The translations under genes and the position numbers were made by a program. DNA of 64,000 bases from Bacillus gobiensis (GTDB lineage Bacteria > Bacillota > Bacilli > Bacillales > Bacillaceae). The stretch's first letter is position 1, and every line of letters starts with the position of its first letter. This document shows, in pieces, positions 27,182-35,959 of the stretch. The stretch covers positions 3,163,917-3,227,916 of the forward strand of contig NZ_CP012600.1 of assembly GCF_001278705.1 (NCBI RefSeq). Direction: 5' to 3'. The notes beneath the pieces were generated by a model. The model was not told the DNA's origin. It worked only from the letters and a program-made list of their open reading frames with translations, and searched no databases.

Positions 27182-28588
27182 ATGTCCAATGGATGTAACC
27201 AAAATCCAATCGGTGATTGTTCGGAGGCGGAAGGTTTGAATACAACCGCCAACGGAACAGCTTCTCATGCTGAAGGATATCAAACGACCGCAAATGGGGA
27301 GGCTTCCCATACTGAAGGAAACACAACTACTGCAGGGGGGAGTGCTTCCCACACAGAAGGTTATCTTACCCAATCGACAGCGGCAGCTGACACCGCACAT
27401 GCAGAGGGTACCTCTACCACAGCTAGTGGAGTCGCTTCCCACGCAGAAGGATATCTCACAACCGCCAGCGGACTCACCTCTCATGCCCAAGGGGGAGGGA
27501 CTCTAGCTGGAGGATCATACTCTCATGCGGAAGGAAGAGACACACAAGCCACTGGAGATGTTTCTCATGCCGAGGGGTTTATGACGATAGCAAGTGGAAC
27601 TGTCTCTCATGCCGAAGGCGCCTTTACAGATGCCAGTGGAAGCGTTGGTTCACATGCAGAAGGCGTTGATACAACTTCGAGTGCATTTGCTTCTCATGCA
27701 GAAGGATTAAGCACAACCGCTAGTGGGAACGCTTCCCATGCAGAAGGGGAGGGTTCAACTGCCAGCGGGTCGCGTTCCCACGCGGAAGGGCACAGCACAA
27801 CCGCTAGTGGAGAAGCCTCCCATGCGGAAGGAAACGGTACGATTGCAGATGGAAACTTTGCTCATACAGAAGGACTTAACACAACAGCTAACGGTTTTGA
27901 TGGGGTTCATGTGATGGGCCAAGGTGGAGGTCCAGATCCTATGAATCCTGATGATTTGGATTTTTCCTGGTATCTCGTTAACGGTGCACTTGGCGGGGTT
28001 GTTGCCAAAATTTTAAATGATGGTTCTGCTTGTTTTGAAGGTGATGTATCTGCAAATATTGTGGCTCCAGTGGCCTGTGACTTTGCTGAAATGTTTGAAT
28101 CATCAAATGGCCAATTGATTGGAGTTGGTTACTTTGTTGCATTTGACGGGGAAACAGAGAAAATCCGAAAAGCTAACTCCAGGGATGACTATATAGTGGG
28201 CATAACCAGTTCTAATCCTGCTGTCTTGGCAGATATTCAAGATCCTGAATGCAGTAAATATATGCTTGATAAATGGAACAGGCCAATTTACGAAGAAGTC
28301 ATCATTCCTCCTGAAAAAGATAATAAGGGAAACATTTTACGGGAAGAACGTAAAATTAATAGAAAAAAAATAAATCCAAACTGGTCGAAAAATTGCAGTT
28401 CACGTCTCGATAAGCAGGAATGGATGGCTGTTGGTCTTGTTGGAAAGCTACTGGTTCGGGATGACGGTACTTGTCAACCAGGTAGTTATTGCAAACCGAA
28501 TGATGAGGGAATAGCGACGAAAGCCAGGAAAGGGTATCGTGTAATGAAACGTACAGGTTCTAATCAAATATTGGTATTGGTTAAATAG
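27182..28588 (+). CDS. HAEG-repeat (YadA-head-like) surface protein with C-terminal autoproteolytic peptidase G2 domain
   Basis: A 468-residue protein. Residues about 14-238 are some 16 tandem repeats of 14 residues, consensus SHAEGxxTTASGxA, like the left-handed parallel beta-roll head of trimeric adhesins and phage tail fibres. Residues about 255-468 resemble the intramolecular-chaperone autocleavage domain (peptidase G2) of phage appendages, with CDFAEMFES and WMAVGLVGKLLVRDDG as family-like stretches. The domain would trimerise the fibre and then cut itself off. No signal peptide or anchor is visible, and no other phage gene is nearby, so export and host role are unclear. Several Cys lie near the N-terminus and in the tail. 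Confidence 0.82.
   Translation: MSNGCNQNPIGDCSEAEGLNTTANGTASHAEGYQTTANGEASHTEGNTTTAGGSASHTEGYLTQSTAAADTAHAEGTSTTASGVASHAEGYLTTASGLTSHAQGGGTLAGGSYSHAEGRDTQATGDVSHAEGFMTIASGTVSHAEGAFTDASGSVGSHAEGVDTTSSAFASHAEGLSTTASGNASHAEGEGSTASGSRSHAEGHSTTASGEASHAEGNGTIADGNFAHTEGLNTTANGFDGVHVMGQGGGPDPMNPDDLDFSWYLVNGALGGVVAKILNDGSACFEGDVSANIVAPVACDFAEMFESSNGQLIGVGYFVAFDGETEKIRKANSRDDYIVGITSSNPAVLADIQDPECSKYMLDKWNRPIYEEVIIPPEKDNKGNILREERKINRKKINPNWSKNCSSRLDKQEWMAVGLVGKLLVRDDGTCQPGSYCKPNDEGIATKARKGYRVMKRTGSNQILVLVK
27230..27900 (+). repeat. 42-bp coding tandem repeats of the HAEG protein
   Basis: About 16 imperfect 42-bp units, each coding 14 residues around TCTCATGCAGAAGG (SHAEG) and ACAACCGC(T)AGTGG (TTASG). 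Two units are extended (near 27360-27400 and 27630-27660). The units are diverged, pointing to selection on protein structure and not recent expansion. Confidence 0.9.
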
Positions 28589-28620
28589 CACTTGGTATGC
28601 ATGATTCAATCTCACTCTGG

Positions 28621-28656
28621 GGCAGACTTCACCTTTTTGGTGATCTGCCTTTTTTG
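28621..28656 (+). terminator. Terminator after the HAEG-repeat gene
   Basis: GGCAGA..TCACC pairs with GGTGA..TCTGCC (28621-28633, 28638-28649) and is followed by six T. Confidence 0.85.
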
Positions 28657-28929
28657 ATATACATACTTTTTTAAGTAAAAATCGCTAAAACATTGTCATT
28701 TAGGAAATGGTTCACACTAAAGTAGAGACTATATATCTTCATACCCATACTTCTCCCTTTTTAAATAAGTCATATTATTCAGAACACATTTTTTAGGGAT
28801 TTTTTGGTTACATTTCTTTATAATATAAACAAAGGATAGGAAAGCAAATAGAAAACAAAGGTTTCGTAGACGGCCGGGATTTACCTAAAGTATATGAAAG
28901 AATGACTGTCATAAAGGGGAATTAAATAA

Positions 28930-29325
28930 ATGGAATGGTATTCAAAAGTGTTAAAGAATTACGCAAATTTCTATGGAAGAGCAAGACGTAAGGAATTATG
29001 GATTTATAATCTATTTAATGCCATAATATTCATAGTGCTTTTTATTTTACAAGCATTAATAACTAATCCGGCAGTAGCCATAATTATAGGTCTTTTAACA
29101 GGAATCTATGCTTTAGGCGTTCTGGTACCAAGTTTAGCTGTTACAGCACGTAGATTGCATGATATTGGAATGAGTGGATGGCTGCTGTTAATCTACCTTG
29201 TTCCTTTTCTCGGTGGTCTTGCCATATTTGTATTGGCTTGTTTAGATAGCCAAGCAGGCGATAATGAGCATGGACCAAATCCTAAATATGGAGACTCCTC
29301 TAAAAGTGATACTGTAAGCATCTGA
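28930..29325 (+). CDS. DUF805 membrane protein (copy 2)
   Basis: A 131-residue paralogue of the protein at 25288, sharing the N-terminus (KNYANF.GRARRKE), the TARRLHDIG.SGW motif and the DSQ.GDN..GPNPK tail. Three membrane helices are predicted. The two copies bracket the HAEG-repeat gene, which suggests an old duplication or a functional link. AAAGGGG precedes the ATG and a TATAAT-like box lies at about 28820. Confidence 0.9.
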   Translation: MEWYSKVLKNYANFYGRARRKELWIYNLFNAIIFIVLFILQALITNPAVAIIIGLLTGIYALGVLVPSLAVTARRLHDIGMSGWLLLIYLVPFLGGLAIFVLACLDSQAGDNEHGPNPKYGDSSKSDTVSI

Positions 29326-29423
29326 TCTATCTGCTATTTCGGCTACAACTAACTGAGCCGCATTAAAGACACTTGCTTAAAGTCACCTATCCTTTGCAAG
29401 CCGTCTAATTAAAGAAACTAAGC

Positions 29424-29475
29424 GGTGCATCCTGCAGCTGTAAAACAGCTAGCTGGATGCACCTTTATTTTTTGG
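29424..29475 (+). terminator. Terminator downstream of DUF805 copy 2
   Basis: GGTGCATCC (29424-29432) pairs with GGATGCACC (29455-29463), followed by TTTATTTTTT. Confidence 0.8.
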
Positions 29476-29594
29476 CTACAGTGTTAAATATTAAAGATGT
29501 TAGAATGGTGAAAAATGATCATATAGTGATTAAGGATCCAGGTCAATCTAAAAAGAATGTGTACAAAAAGATACTCTTTTAGGAGGTGAGTAAA

Positions 29595-29900
29595 TTGCCA
29601 CGAATTATTCGTGTTCTTGTTTTCCTTGTGATGATACCTATATTTTCGTTTTCCCTCTTTTTCACGTCTTGGACGGGATCTTATCTTATGATTTCAGAAG
29701 ATTGGAAAGATCATGTTGTTTTCACTCCCAAAACGGTCACGGATCCAGAAAACATTTATGAAATTGATAAATTTTTATACGCCTATCAAATTCAGCCGAT
29801 AATGAGCTTAGCCTGCCTTCTCTCGTTCTTTATTCTAAGCGGAATTCTTATTTATTGGCTACTAAAGATATTTCAACGTCGCAAAACCATATCATTATAG
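29595..29900 (+). CDS. Small two-helix membrane protein (DUF4306/YjdJ-like)
   Basis: About 101 residues with one hydrophobic helix at each end (IIRVLVFLVMIPIFSFSLFF and IMSLACLLSFFILSGILIYW) and a polar, probably external middle containing WTGSYLMISEDWKDHVVF. This layout resembles B. subtilis YjdJ (DUF4306). The start is TTG 29595, eight bases after AGGAGG; the in-frame GTG at 29586 lies inside that site. Function unknown. Confidence 0.65.
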   Translation: MPRIIRVLVFLVMIPIFSFSLFFTSWTGSYLMISEDWKDHVVFTPKTVTDPENIYEIDKFLYAYQIQPIMSLACLLSFFILSGILIYWLLKIFQRRKTISL

Positions 29901-30030
29901 AAAATAGTTTAATAGCTATTGTCCGACGTAAGTATGGTATCCCCTATCGAAAAGAATTTCTTTTTTTCTAAGAACCTTTGGATCCCTTCTCCAGCGAATT
30001 CAATTCACAACGACAAAACCAAAACGTACC

Positions 30031-30040
30031 ACTGTACAGT
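30031..30040. promoter_or_regulatory. Palindrome ACTGTACAGT upstream of merR gene
   Basis: A perfect 10-bp palindrome about 70 bp before the MerR gene, a possible part of its operator. No spacing-distorted promoter could be fixed around it. Confidence 0.3.
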
Positions 30041-30108
30041 TTTTTGAAAACGTGCTATTTTAATAGTAGGTTTTTGTATCGTCAGGAGGGGATGTCTTTG
30101 GGAAGTCC

Positions 30109-30501
30109 TTGCTTCGCATAGGTCAAGTTGCAAAATTAAGCGGTCTATCGCCGCGGACAATAGATTATTATACACAACGTGGATTGCTCGATTTCGAGCG
30201 TTCACCATCGAATTACCGGCTTTATCCGGAAAGTGTTCTTCATACATTGGATCGAATTAAACTGCTGAAAAGCCAGCGAATGTCACTCGGAGAAATTACG
30301 GAGGCTCTTCAGGATCCAAGCAGCAATAAAAAAGTCGAACCGATTTTGTGTGAAGTTCAAGATGATATAAATAGCCTGCAGCAAAAGCTAACGGCTCTGG
30401 AGGAAGCACTTAAAGATGCTCCTCAAAAAGAAAAACAGCTCGTGCATAAAGAGCTGACAAATAGACTTGCAATTGTTATGCAATTGCTGACATTACTTTA
30501 A
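30109..30501 (+). CDS. MerR-family regulator (YhdQ-like)
   Basis: A 130-residue MerR protein. The helix-turn-helix LRIGQVAKLSGLSPRTIDYYTQRGLL opens it, the wing is SPSNYRLYP, and a coiled coil follows (about 80-115). No metal-binding Cys cluster is present at the C-terminus. It lies 42 bp before a CNNM/CorC transporter gene, like the B. subtilis yhdQ-yhdP neighbourhood, so it may control that gene. The TTG start has no well-placed ribosome site. AGGAGGGG lies 18 bases upstream before an out-of-frame ATG (30092), so a lost base near the start is possible. Confidence 0.8.
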   Translation: MLRIGQVAKLSGLSPRTIDYYTQRGLLDFERSPSNYRLYPESVLHTLDRIKLLKSQRMSLGEITEALQDPSSNKKVEPILCEVQDDINSLQQKLTALEEALKDAPQKEKQLVHKELTNRLAIVMQLLTLL

Positions 30502-30542
30502 AACCACCCGGAGGTGAATCCCTCAGGCTAAGAGGGAATTAA

Positions 30543-31847
30543 TTGGACAGTATATTAGTAATAAATTTGGCGCTAGTCGCCTTTCTTATCGTGCTGACGG
30601 CTTTTTTTGTTGGATCAGAGTTTGCAGTAATAAAAGTTCGGATGTCTCGAATTGACCAGCTCATTTCTGAAGGCAACAAAAAAGCGGTGATTGTCAAAAA
30701 ATTGGTCAATGACTTGGATTATTATTTATCCGCGTGTCAGCTTGGGATTACAGTGACTGCGCTTGGGCTTGGATGGTTAGGGGAACCGACAGTTGAAAAG
30801 ATTCTGCATCCTTTATTTCACCAATTTGGTATACCGGATGCGGTCTCCACGGTTATTTCTATCGCCATTGCTTTCGCCCTTGTTACATTTCTACATGTCG
30901 TCATAGGTGAGCTTGCGCCTAAGACACTGGCAATTCAATATGCAGAAGAAATGACTATGGTGTTCGCCCGTCCGCTTTATTGGTTCGGAAAGATTATGGC
31001 TCCTTTGATTTGGACATTGAACGGTTCTGCTCGTGTGATGCTTCGTATTTTCGGTGTTCAACCTGCCACTCATGAACAAGCACACTCTGAGGAAGAGCTA
31101 AAAATCATCATGTCGCAAAGCTATCAAAGCGGAGAAATCAATCAGACGGAGCTATCCTATATGCAAAACATTTTTGATTTTGATGAGCGCGTGGCGAAGG
31201 ACATCATGGTGCCCCGCATGCAAGTGGTTACACTTACGCAGGCCATGAGCCGCGACGAGGTGATTGCATTTGTGGATGAACACCAGTATACTCGTTATCC
31301 TGTGACAGCGGATGGCGATAAGGATCATATCATTGGATTTGTAAACGTGAAGGAAATGCTCACGAGCTATGCTGCTGGCCGGGAACGTAAACTGGTTGAT
31401 TTTGTCCATGAGATGCCGATGATCCATGAGGTAACTCCGCTGCAAGACGTATTGCTGAAAATGAAACAGGATAGAGTTCATATCGCTGTCGTTATTGATG
31501 AGTACGGAGGTACAGCAGGAGTCATCACAATGGAGGATATTTTGGAGGAAATCGTTGGCGAAATTCGTGATGAATTCGATGATGATGAAGTTCCGGATAT
31601 TCAACAACAGAGTGACAGCATTTATCATATTAACGGTCGCGTTCTGCTTTCAGATCTTGAGAAGCAATTCGGTTTGACATTCGAAGAAAGTGAAGAAGTG
31701 GATACGATAGGCGGTTGGATACAAGTTCAAAACAATGAAATAGCGGAGAGCGATTTTATTGACCATGGAGAGCATCGTTGGGTCGTAATTGAGATGGATA
31801 ATCATCAAATCAAACAAGTGGCTCTCGAGCTTCGGACCGCCGCTTAA
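30543..31847 (+). CDS. CNNM/CorC-type (HlyC/CorC family) transporter, MpfA/YhdP-like
   Basis: A 434-residue membrane protein: DUF21/CNNM domain (residues 1-200, four helices, including SACQLGITVTALGLGWLGEP), two CBS domains (about 215-335, starting VAKDIMVPRMQV) and a CorC_HlyC domain (about 350-430). In B. subtilis the relative MpfA exports Mg2+. A role in Mg2+ efflux or ion homeostasis is inferred. The start is TTG preceded by AGAGGGA. MerR gene upstream, terminator downstream. Confidence 0.92.
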   Translation: MDSILVINLALVAFLIVLTAFFVGSEFAVIKVRMSRIDQLISEGNKKAVIVKKLVNDLDYYLSACQLGITVTALGLGWLGEPTVEKILHPLFHQFGIPDAVSTVISIAIAFALVTFLHVVIGELAPKTLAIQYAEEMTMVFARPLYWFGKIMAPLIWTLNGSARVMLRIFGVQPATHEQAHSEEELKIIMSQSYQSGEINQTELSYMQNIFDFDERVAKDIMVPRMQVVTLTQAMSRDEVIAFVDEHQYTRYPVTADGDKDHIIGFVNVKEMLTSYAAGRERKLVDFVHEMPMIHEVTPLQDVLLKMKQDRVHIAVVIDEYGGTAGVITMEDILEEIVGEIRDEFDDDEVPDIQQQSDSIYHINGRVLLSDLEKQFGLTFEESEEVDTIGGWIQVQNNEIAESDFIDHGEHRWVVIEMDNHQIKQVALELRTAA

Positions 31848-31852
31848 GTAAG

Positions 31853-31878
31853 AACCTGTTTATTACAGGTTCCTTTTT
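31853..31878 (+). terminator. Terminator after the CNNM gene
   Basis: AACCTGT (31853-31859) pairs with ACAGGTT (31865-31871), followed by a T-run. Confidence 0.85.
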
Positions 31879-31928
31879 TAATACCAAGAATTTCTATCTG
31901 AATTTTTGAAATTATTTAAGATCAATTA

Positions 31929-31956
31929 TTGACTTTCTTATTTTGCATGGTATTAT
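31929..31956 (+). promoter_or_regulatory. Sigma-A promoter of metNPQ
   Basis: TTGACT (31929-31934), 16-bp spacer, TATTAT (31951-31956), about 40 bp before the riboswitch aptamer. Confidence 0.6.
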
Positions 31957-31991
31957 TTATAAGTATTCATCCACAATTTTATAATATGATA

Positions 31992-32144
31992 ACTTATCCA
32001 GAGTGACTGAGGGATCAGGCCCAATGAAGTCCGGCAACCGCCATGCAAATGGAAAGGTGCTACTTCCTGCAGAATGTAATGATTCTGAAAGATAAGCCAT
32101 CAATAAACACGATGCCTCTTTCAGTTTTGGAAAGAGGCTTTTTT
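31992..32144 (+). ncRNA. SAM-I (S-box) riboswitch with intrinsic terminator
   Basis: The leader contains the conserved S-box core: CTTATCCAGAGTGACTGAGG, then GGGATCAGGCCCAATGAAG, then CCGGCAACC and the pairing GATAAG about 32091-32096 that closes P1. A terminator follows (GCCTCTTTC 32114-32122 with GAAAGAGGC 32130-32138, then T-run). When S-adenosylmethionine is bound, transcription of metNPQ should stop here, so the transporter is made in methionine starvation. Confidence 0.95.
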
Positions 32145-32178
32145 AATGCCTACAAATGCAACAAGAGGTGACAAAAGT

Positions 32179-33189
32179 ATGATAGAAGTCAAAGACCTTG
32201 TAAAGGTGTATGAGACAAAAAAGAAGAAAGTTACAGGCGTTGATCATGTAAACCTATCAATCAAAACCGGAGAAATTTTCGGAATCGTCGGATACAGCGG
32301 AGCAGGAAAAAGCTCCTTGATCAGATGCATGAATTTGCTGGAAAGACCAACATCCGGTCAGATTATCATAGATGAGGTTGATTTAACGAAGCTTTCTCCA
32401 AGTAAATTACGTCTGGCTCGCTTGAAAATCGGTATGATTTTTCAGCACTTTTACTTACTGAATGCCAAGACAGTGTTTGAAAATGTGTCCTTTGCCTTGC
32501 GTGCGGCCAATTATCCGAAAGCCAAGATAAAGAAAAGGGTAAATGAATTATTAGAAATGGTCGGGCTGGCGGAAAAGCATGACGCATATCCCGCGCAACT
32601 CAGCGGCGGACAAAAGCAGCGGGTAGGCATTGCGAGAGCACTTGCCAATGATCCATCCGTGCTTCTATGTGATGAGGCCACATCAGCTCTTGATCCAAGC
32701 ACAACAAAATCCATTTTGAACCTGTTAAAAAGGATCAATCAGGAGCTTGGCATTACAATTGTGATCATCACTCATGAAATGGAAGTCGTAAAAGAAATTT
32801 GTGATCGTATGGCAGTTATGCAGGATGGGAAAGTAGTAGAAGAAGGTCCGGTTTATGACTTATTCTCCAATCCATCACAACCGTTAACCCGGGATTTCAT
32901 CGACACGGTGATGCAATTCGAGCTTCCTTCTCAGATTCTGGAACATAGTAAAGGGAAAATTGTGAAAATTCAATTCAAAGGCTCGATTGCGGAAGAAGCC
33001 ATTCTCTCCGATGTATTTCAACGCTTCAGTGTAAAAGGGAATTTTCTGCATGGAAAAATTGAGTACATTAAAGAAAAACCGCTTGGCATCTTTATTATGG
33101 AGCTGGTAGGCGACGTGGCAGACGTAGAAAATGCCACCCGGTACATCTCAGAAAAAACACAGAGCTTGGAGGTGATTTCGGGTGCTTGA
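32179..33189 (+). CDS. metN: Methionine ABC transporter ATPase
   Basis: About 336 residues. Walker A GYSGAGKSS, signature LSGGQKQR, Walker B VLLCDEATSAL and H-loop VIITHEM form the nucleotide-binding domain. The C-terminal 90 residues are the NIL regulatory domain that senses intracellular methionine. ATG 32179 is chosen because AGAGGTGAC precedes it; the longer frame starts inside the riboswitch terminator. It is the first gene behind the S-box riboswitch, overlapping the permease gene by eight bases. Confidence 0.96.
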   Translation: MIEVKDLVKVYETKKKKVTGVDHVNLSIKTGEIFGIVGYSGAGKSSLIRCMNLLERPTSGQIIIDEVDLTKLSPSKLRLARLKIGMIFQHFYLLNAKTVFENVSFALRAANYPKAKIKKRVNELLEMVGLAEKHDAYPAQLSGGQKQRVGIARALANDPSVLLCDEATSALDPSTTKSILNLLKRINQELGITIVIITHEMEVVKEICDRMAVMQDGKVVEEGPVYDLFSNPSQPLTRDFIDTVMQFELPSQILEHSKGKIVKIQFKGSIAEEAILSDVFQRFSVKGNFLHGKIEYIKEKPLGIFIMELVGDVADVENATRYISEKTQSLEVISGA

Positions 33190-33844
33190 TTCTTTGATTC
33201 AACTATTGCCTGAACTAAACACCGCTTTTTTCCAAACCCTTTATATGGTTGTGATCGCACTTATAGTCGCTATTTTGCTCGGTCTTCCGTTAGGTATCAT
33301 TTTATTTGTAACAGATAAAGGATTGTTTTTAGAGAATCGTCCCATTAAATCAATCATTGGTTTTATCATCAATATGACCCGGTCGATTCCTTACATCATT
33401 TTGCTGGTGCTCTTGCTCCCTTTTACCGATCTGTTAGTTGGAAATACAACGGGGCCTACTGCTGCCTCTGTATCTCTGTCGGTTGCTGCGATTCCGTTTT
33501 TCGCTCGAATCGTTGAGACAACCTTTCGTGAAATCGACAAAGGCATGATTGAGGCTTCGATTGCAGCAGGAGCAACCCCGTGGATGATTATTAAGGATGT
33601 TCTCTTGTCAGAAGCACGTCCCGGCTTAATTCAAGGCGTTACCATTACATTAATTAACTTAATTGCCTTCTCCGCTATGGCGGGAATTATTGGAGGCGGC
33701 GGAGTCGGAGATTTAGCGATCCGCTATGGATATTACCGCTATGACAATACAGTTATGTTCACAACCGTCATCATCCTTATATGTTTAGTACAATTCGTAC
33801 AATTTTTGGGTGATTTCACTTCTAAAAAAATTGACAAGCGTTAA
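33182..33844 (+). CDS. metP: Methionine ABC transporter permease
   Basis: A 220-residue permease with five membrane helices and the EAA loop EASIAAGATPWMIIKDVL (about 120-137) that contacts the ATPase. It corresponds to MetP of B. subtilis (MetI in E. coli). The start is GTG overlapping the metN stop, giving tight coupling. Confidence 0.95.
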   Translation: MLDSLIQLLPELNTAFFQTLYMVVIALIVAILLGLPLGIILFVTDKGLFLENRPIKSIIGFIINMTRSIPYIILLVLLLPFTDLLVGNTTGPTAASVSLSVAAIPFFARIVETTFREIDKGMIEASIAAGATPWMIIKDVLLSEARPGLIQGVTITLINLIAFSAMAGIIGGGGVGDLAIRYGYYRYDNTVMFTTVIILICLVQFVQFLGDFTSKKIDKR

Positions 33845-33862
33845 TCAGGAGGAAAAAACAAC

Positions 33863-34684
33863 ATGAAAAAGCTTTTATTCATTGTTACATTATTACTATC
33901 AATCGGGCTGCTTGCGGCTTGCGGACAAGATAACGGGAACGCTGATAGTGACAAGGAAATTAACATCGGCGCTACAGCCGGCCCATACAGTGATATGGTA
34001 ACGAAAGCAATTAAACCAATTTTAGAAAAAGAAGGCTACAAAGTAAAAGTAACTGAGTTTACAGATTATGTTCAGCCAAACAAACAGCTCGGCAACGGAT
34101 CCATCGATGCAAACCTTTTTCAACACAAAATTTTCATGGAAAGCTTTGCAAAAGAAAACAATTTAGAGCTATCTGAAGTTGTTATTGTTCCAACTGCCCC
34201 AATGGGTCTTTATTCAAACACATACAAGTCATTGGATGAAGTAAAGGATGGAAGCTCCATCGCCATCCCGAATGATCCGCCGAACCTGGCAAGAACACTT
34301 TTGGTCCTTCAGGATGCAGGATTTATTAAGCTTGATCCGAAAACAAATCCGCTAACTGTATCTGAAAAAGATGTAGTAGAAAATAAGAAAAACCTTAAAT
34401 TTGTACCTGTTGAGGCTGCAGGCCTTCCACGCCAAGTTGACAGTGCTGATTTGGCTGCTGTTCCTGGGAACTATGCCTTAGCTGCTAAGATGAATCTGCA
34501 AGATGCATTAAAATTGGAAAGCATGCCGGATGATTACAGAAACCGTGTAGTTGTCAATACGAAGGATGTTGACAGCCAGTTTGCGAAAGATCTTAAAGCT
34601 GCTGTCGAATCAGAAGAATTTGAAAAAGTGATTGATGAAGAATTCAAAGGTTTTGGCAAACCAGAGTGGATGGAAAAGCGCTAA
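33863..34684 (+). CDS. metQ: Methionine-binding lipoprotein
   Basis: A 273-residue substrate-binding lipoprotein (NlpA/MetQ family). The lipobox LAAC puts the lipid-anchored Cys at residue 20 after a short hydrophobic signal. The mature protein is a two-lobed binding protein (VTEFTDYVQPNKQL, NLFQHKIFM, VPTAPMGLYS). AGGAGG precedes ATG. Last gene of metNPQ. Confidence 0.96.
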   Translation: MKKLLFIVTLLLSIGLLAACGQDNGNADSDKEINIGATAGPYSDMVTKAIKPILEKEGYKVKVTEFTDYVQPNKQLGNGSIDANLFQHKIFMESFAKENNLELSEVVIVPTAPMGLYSNTYKSLDEVKDGSSIAIPNDPPNLARTLLVLQDAGFIKLDPKTNPLTVSEKDVVENKKNLKFVPVEAAGLPRQVDSADLAAVPGNYALAAKMNLQDALKLESMPDDYRNRVVVNTKDVDSQFAKDLKAAVESEEFEKVIDEEFKGFGKPEWMEKR

Positions 34685-34703
34685 GCAAAAAAACAAATAG
34701 AAA

Positions 34704-34733
34704 AGCAGTACCGGTCCCGGTATTGCTTTTTCT
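34704..34733 (+). terminator. Terminator after metQ
   Basis: GCAGTACCG pairs with CGGTATTGC (34705-34725, one G-T pair), followed by TTTTTCT. Confidence 0.75.
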
Positions 34734-34752
34734 GCTAGAAAGGATGAGATGA

Positions 34753-35859
34753 ATGTCCGATCAGTTGATTGTCAGGGGAGCTCCCCAAACCTATGAATGC
34801 AAAGAAGGAATTCTTAAAGAGCTTGAAGATATGTTAACGGAAAGAACGGTTACGAAATGCCTGATTATTCACGGGGAAAAATCTCTTCATGCCGCAAAAC
34901 CCTTTCTCCCTTCTTTTGAATCGGTTCGCGTCCACTATGAGAAATACCGGGGAGAATGCTCCTTATCTGAAATCAGCCGCCTGCGGGAAATCATCCAAAA
35001 AGAAGAGTATGAAGCCGTTATCGGCATTGGCGGCGGAAAAATCTTAGACTTAACAAAAGCCGTCGGTACCGAAACAAAGGCTCCCGTTATTTTAGTCCCT
35101 ACTCTTGCATCGTCCTGTGCCGCGTGGACTCCGTTAAGTGTGTACTATACAGACGAAGGACAGTTCATTTATTACCGGTATCATACGGAGAGTGCCAATA
35201 TTGTCCTGGTTGAACCACAGATCATCCTTGAATCGCCAGTCGAATATTTTATAGCAGGAATCGGCGATACGCTGGCCAAATGGTATGAAGCAGACGTGCT
35301 CATCCGCGGCCTGAATGAACGTCCGCTTGCAGTTGACATTGCCTATTATTCTGCGAAAACGTGCGAGCAAGTACTGTTTGACCTCAGCAGCCAAGCGGTT
35401 GAAGATCAAAACAAGAGTGTACTCTCTTCCGCCTTTATTAAAGTGGTTGAAACGATCATCATTGCAGGCGGAATGGTAGGAGGATTCGGAGACAACTTTG
35501 GACGAATTGCAGGCGCACACTCCATTCATAACGGGTTAACACAAATAGAAGAAACTCACCATCTATTACATGGTGAAAAAGTCTCCTATGGAATTCTTGT
35601 TCAACTTGTCCTCGAAAAAAAGTGGGAAGACGTTTCGAAGTTGATCACCCTTTACCAGGAGTTAAACCTGCCTTACTCTCTTTCTGACTTACGATTGAAT
35701 GTGGAGGAGCGAGAGAAGATCGCAATTGTGGCGGAAGCTGCTGCCACCCCCGCGGAATCGATTCATTTGATGGATCAGAAAATCACCGCTGAAAGCGTGA
35801 TTGAAGCGATTATGTCATTGGAGGAATACGTGGCGGAGACGATTATTCGCAATTATTAA
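34753..35859 (+). CDS. Iron-containing alcohol dehydrogenase family, HcxA/YbdH-like 2-oxoacid reductase
   Basis: A 368-residue protein of the glycerol-dehydrogenase-like branch. GIGGGKILDLTKAVG (about 95-109) is the NAD(P)-binding loop. Metal-ligand candidates are Asp in GIGDTLAKWYE (about 172-182) and His in AGAHSIHNGL (about 256-265) and HLLHGEKVSYG (about 274-284). It most resembles E. coli HcxA (YbdH), which reduces 2-oxoacids such as 2-oxobutanoate. Position right after the S-box metNPQ suggests a methionine-derived keto acid, but a terminator lies between, so co-regulation is uncertain. Confidence 0.8.
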   Translation: MSDQLIVRGAPQTYECKEGILKELEDMLTERTVTKCLIIHGEKSLHAAKPFLPSFESVRVHYEKYRGECSLSEISRLREIIQKEEYEAVIGIGGGKILDLTKAVGTETKAPVILVPTLASSCAAWTPLSVYYTDEGQFIYYRYHTESANIVLVEPQIILESPVEYFIAGIGDTLAKWYEADVLIRGLNERPLAVDIAYYSAKTCEQVLFDLSSQAVEDQNKSVLSSAFIKVVETIIIAGGMVGGFGDNFGRIAGAHSIHNGLTQIEETHHLLHGEKVSYGILVQLVLEKKWEDVSKLITLYQELNLPYSLSDLRLNVEEREKIAIVAEAAATPAESIHLMDQKITAESVIEAIMSLEEYVAETIIRNY

Positions 35860-35867
35860 TAGAATGG

Positions 35868-35896
35868 TAGACTGCAGCGCGATCTGCAGTCTTTTG
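35868..35896 (+). terminator. Terminator after the dehydrogenase gene
   Basis: AGACTGCAG (35869-35877) pairs with CTGCAGTCT (35884-35892), followed by a short T-run. Confidence 0.75.
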
Positions 35897-35959
35897 AATT
35901 TTCCGGTATTCGGCGATCTTCAATTCGAAAGTCCCTTAAACAAACGTTGATTAACCCTA

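Noticed and set aside
27062..27490. Cys/Ser/Gly-rich minus-strand frame over the HAEG repeats
   Set aside because: Generated by the 42-bp repeats read backwards. No start context, no independent homology.
31152..31628. 158-residue minus-strand frame inside the CNNM transporter gene
   Set aside because: Antisense shadow of conserved CBS-domain coding sequence.
32146..32178. Upstream ATG for metN
   Set aside because: It lies just after the T-run of the riboswitch terminator without a ribosome site. ATG 32179 has AGAGGTGAC.
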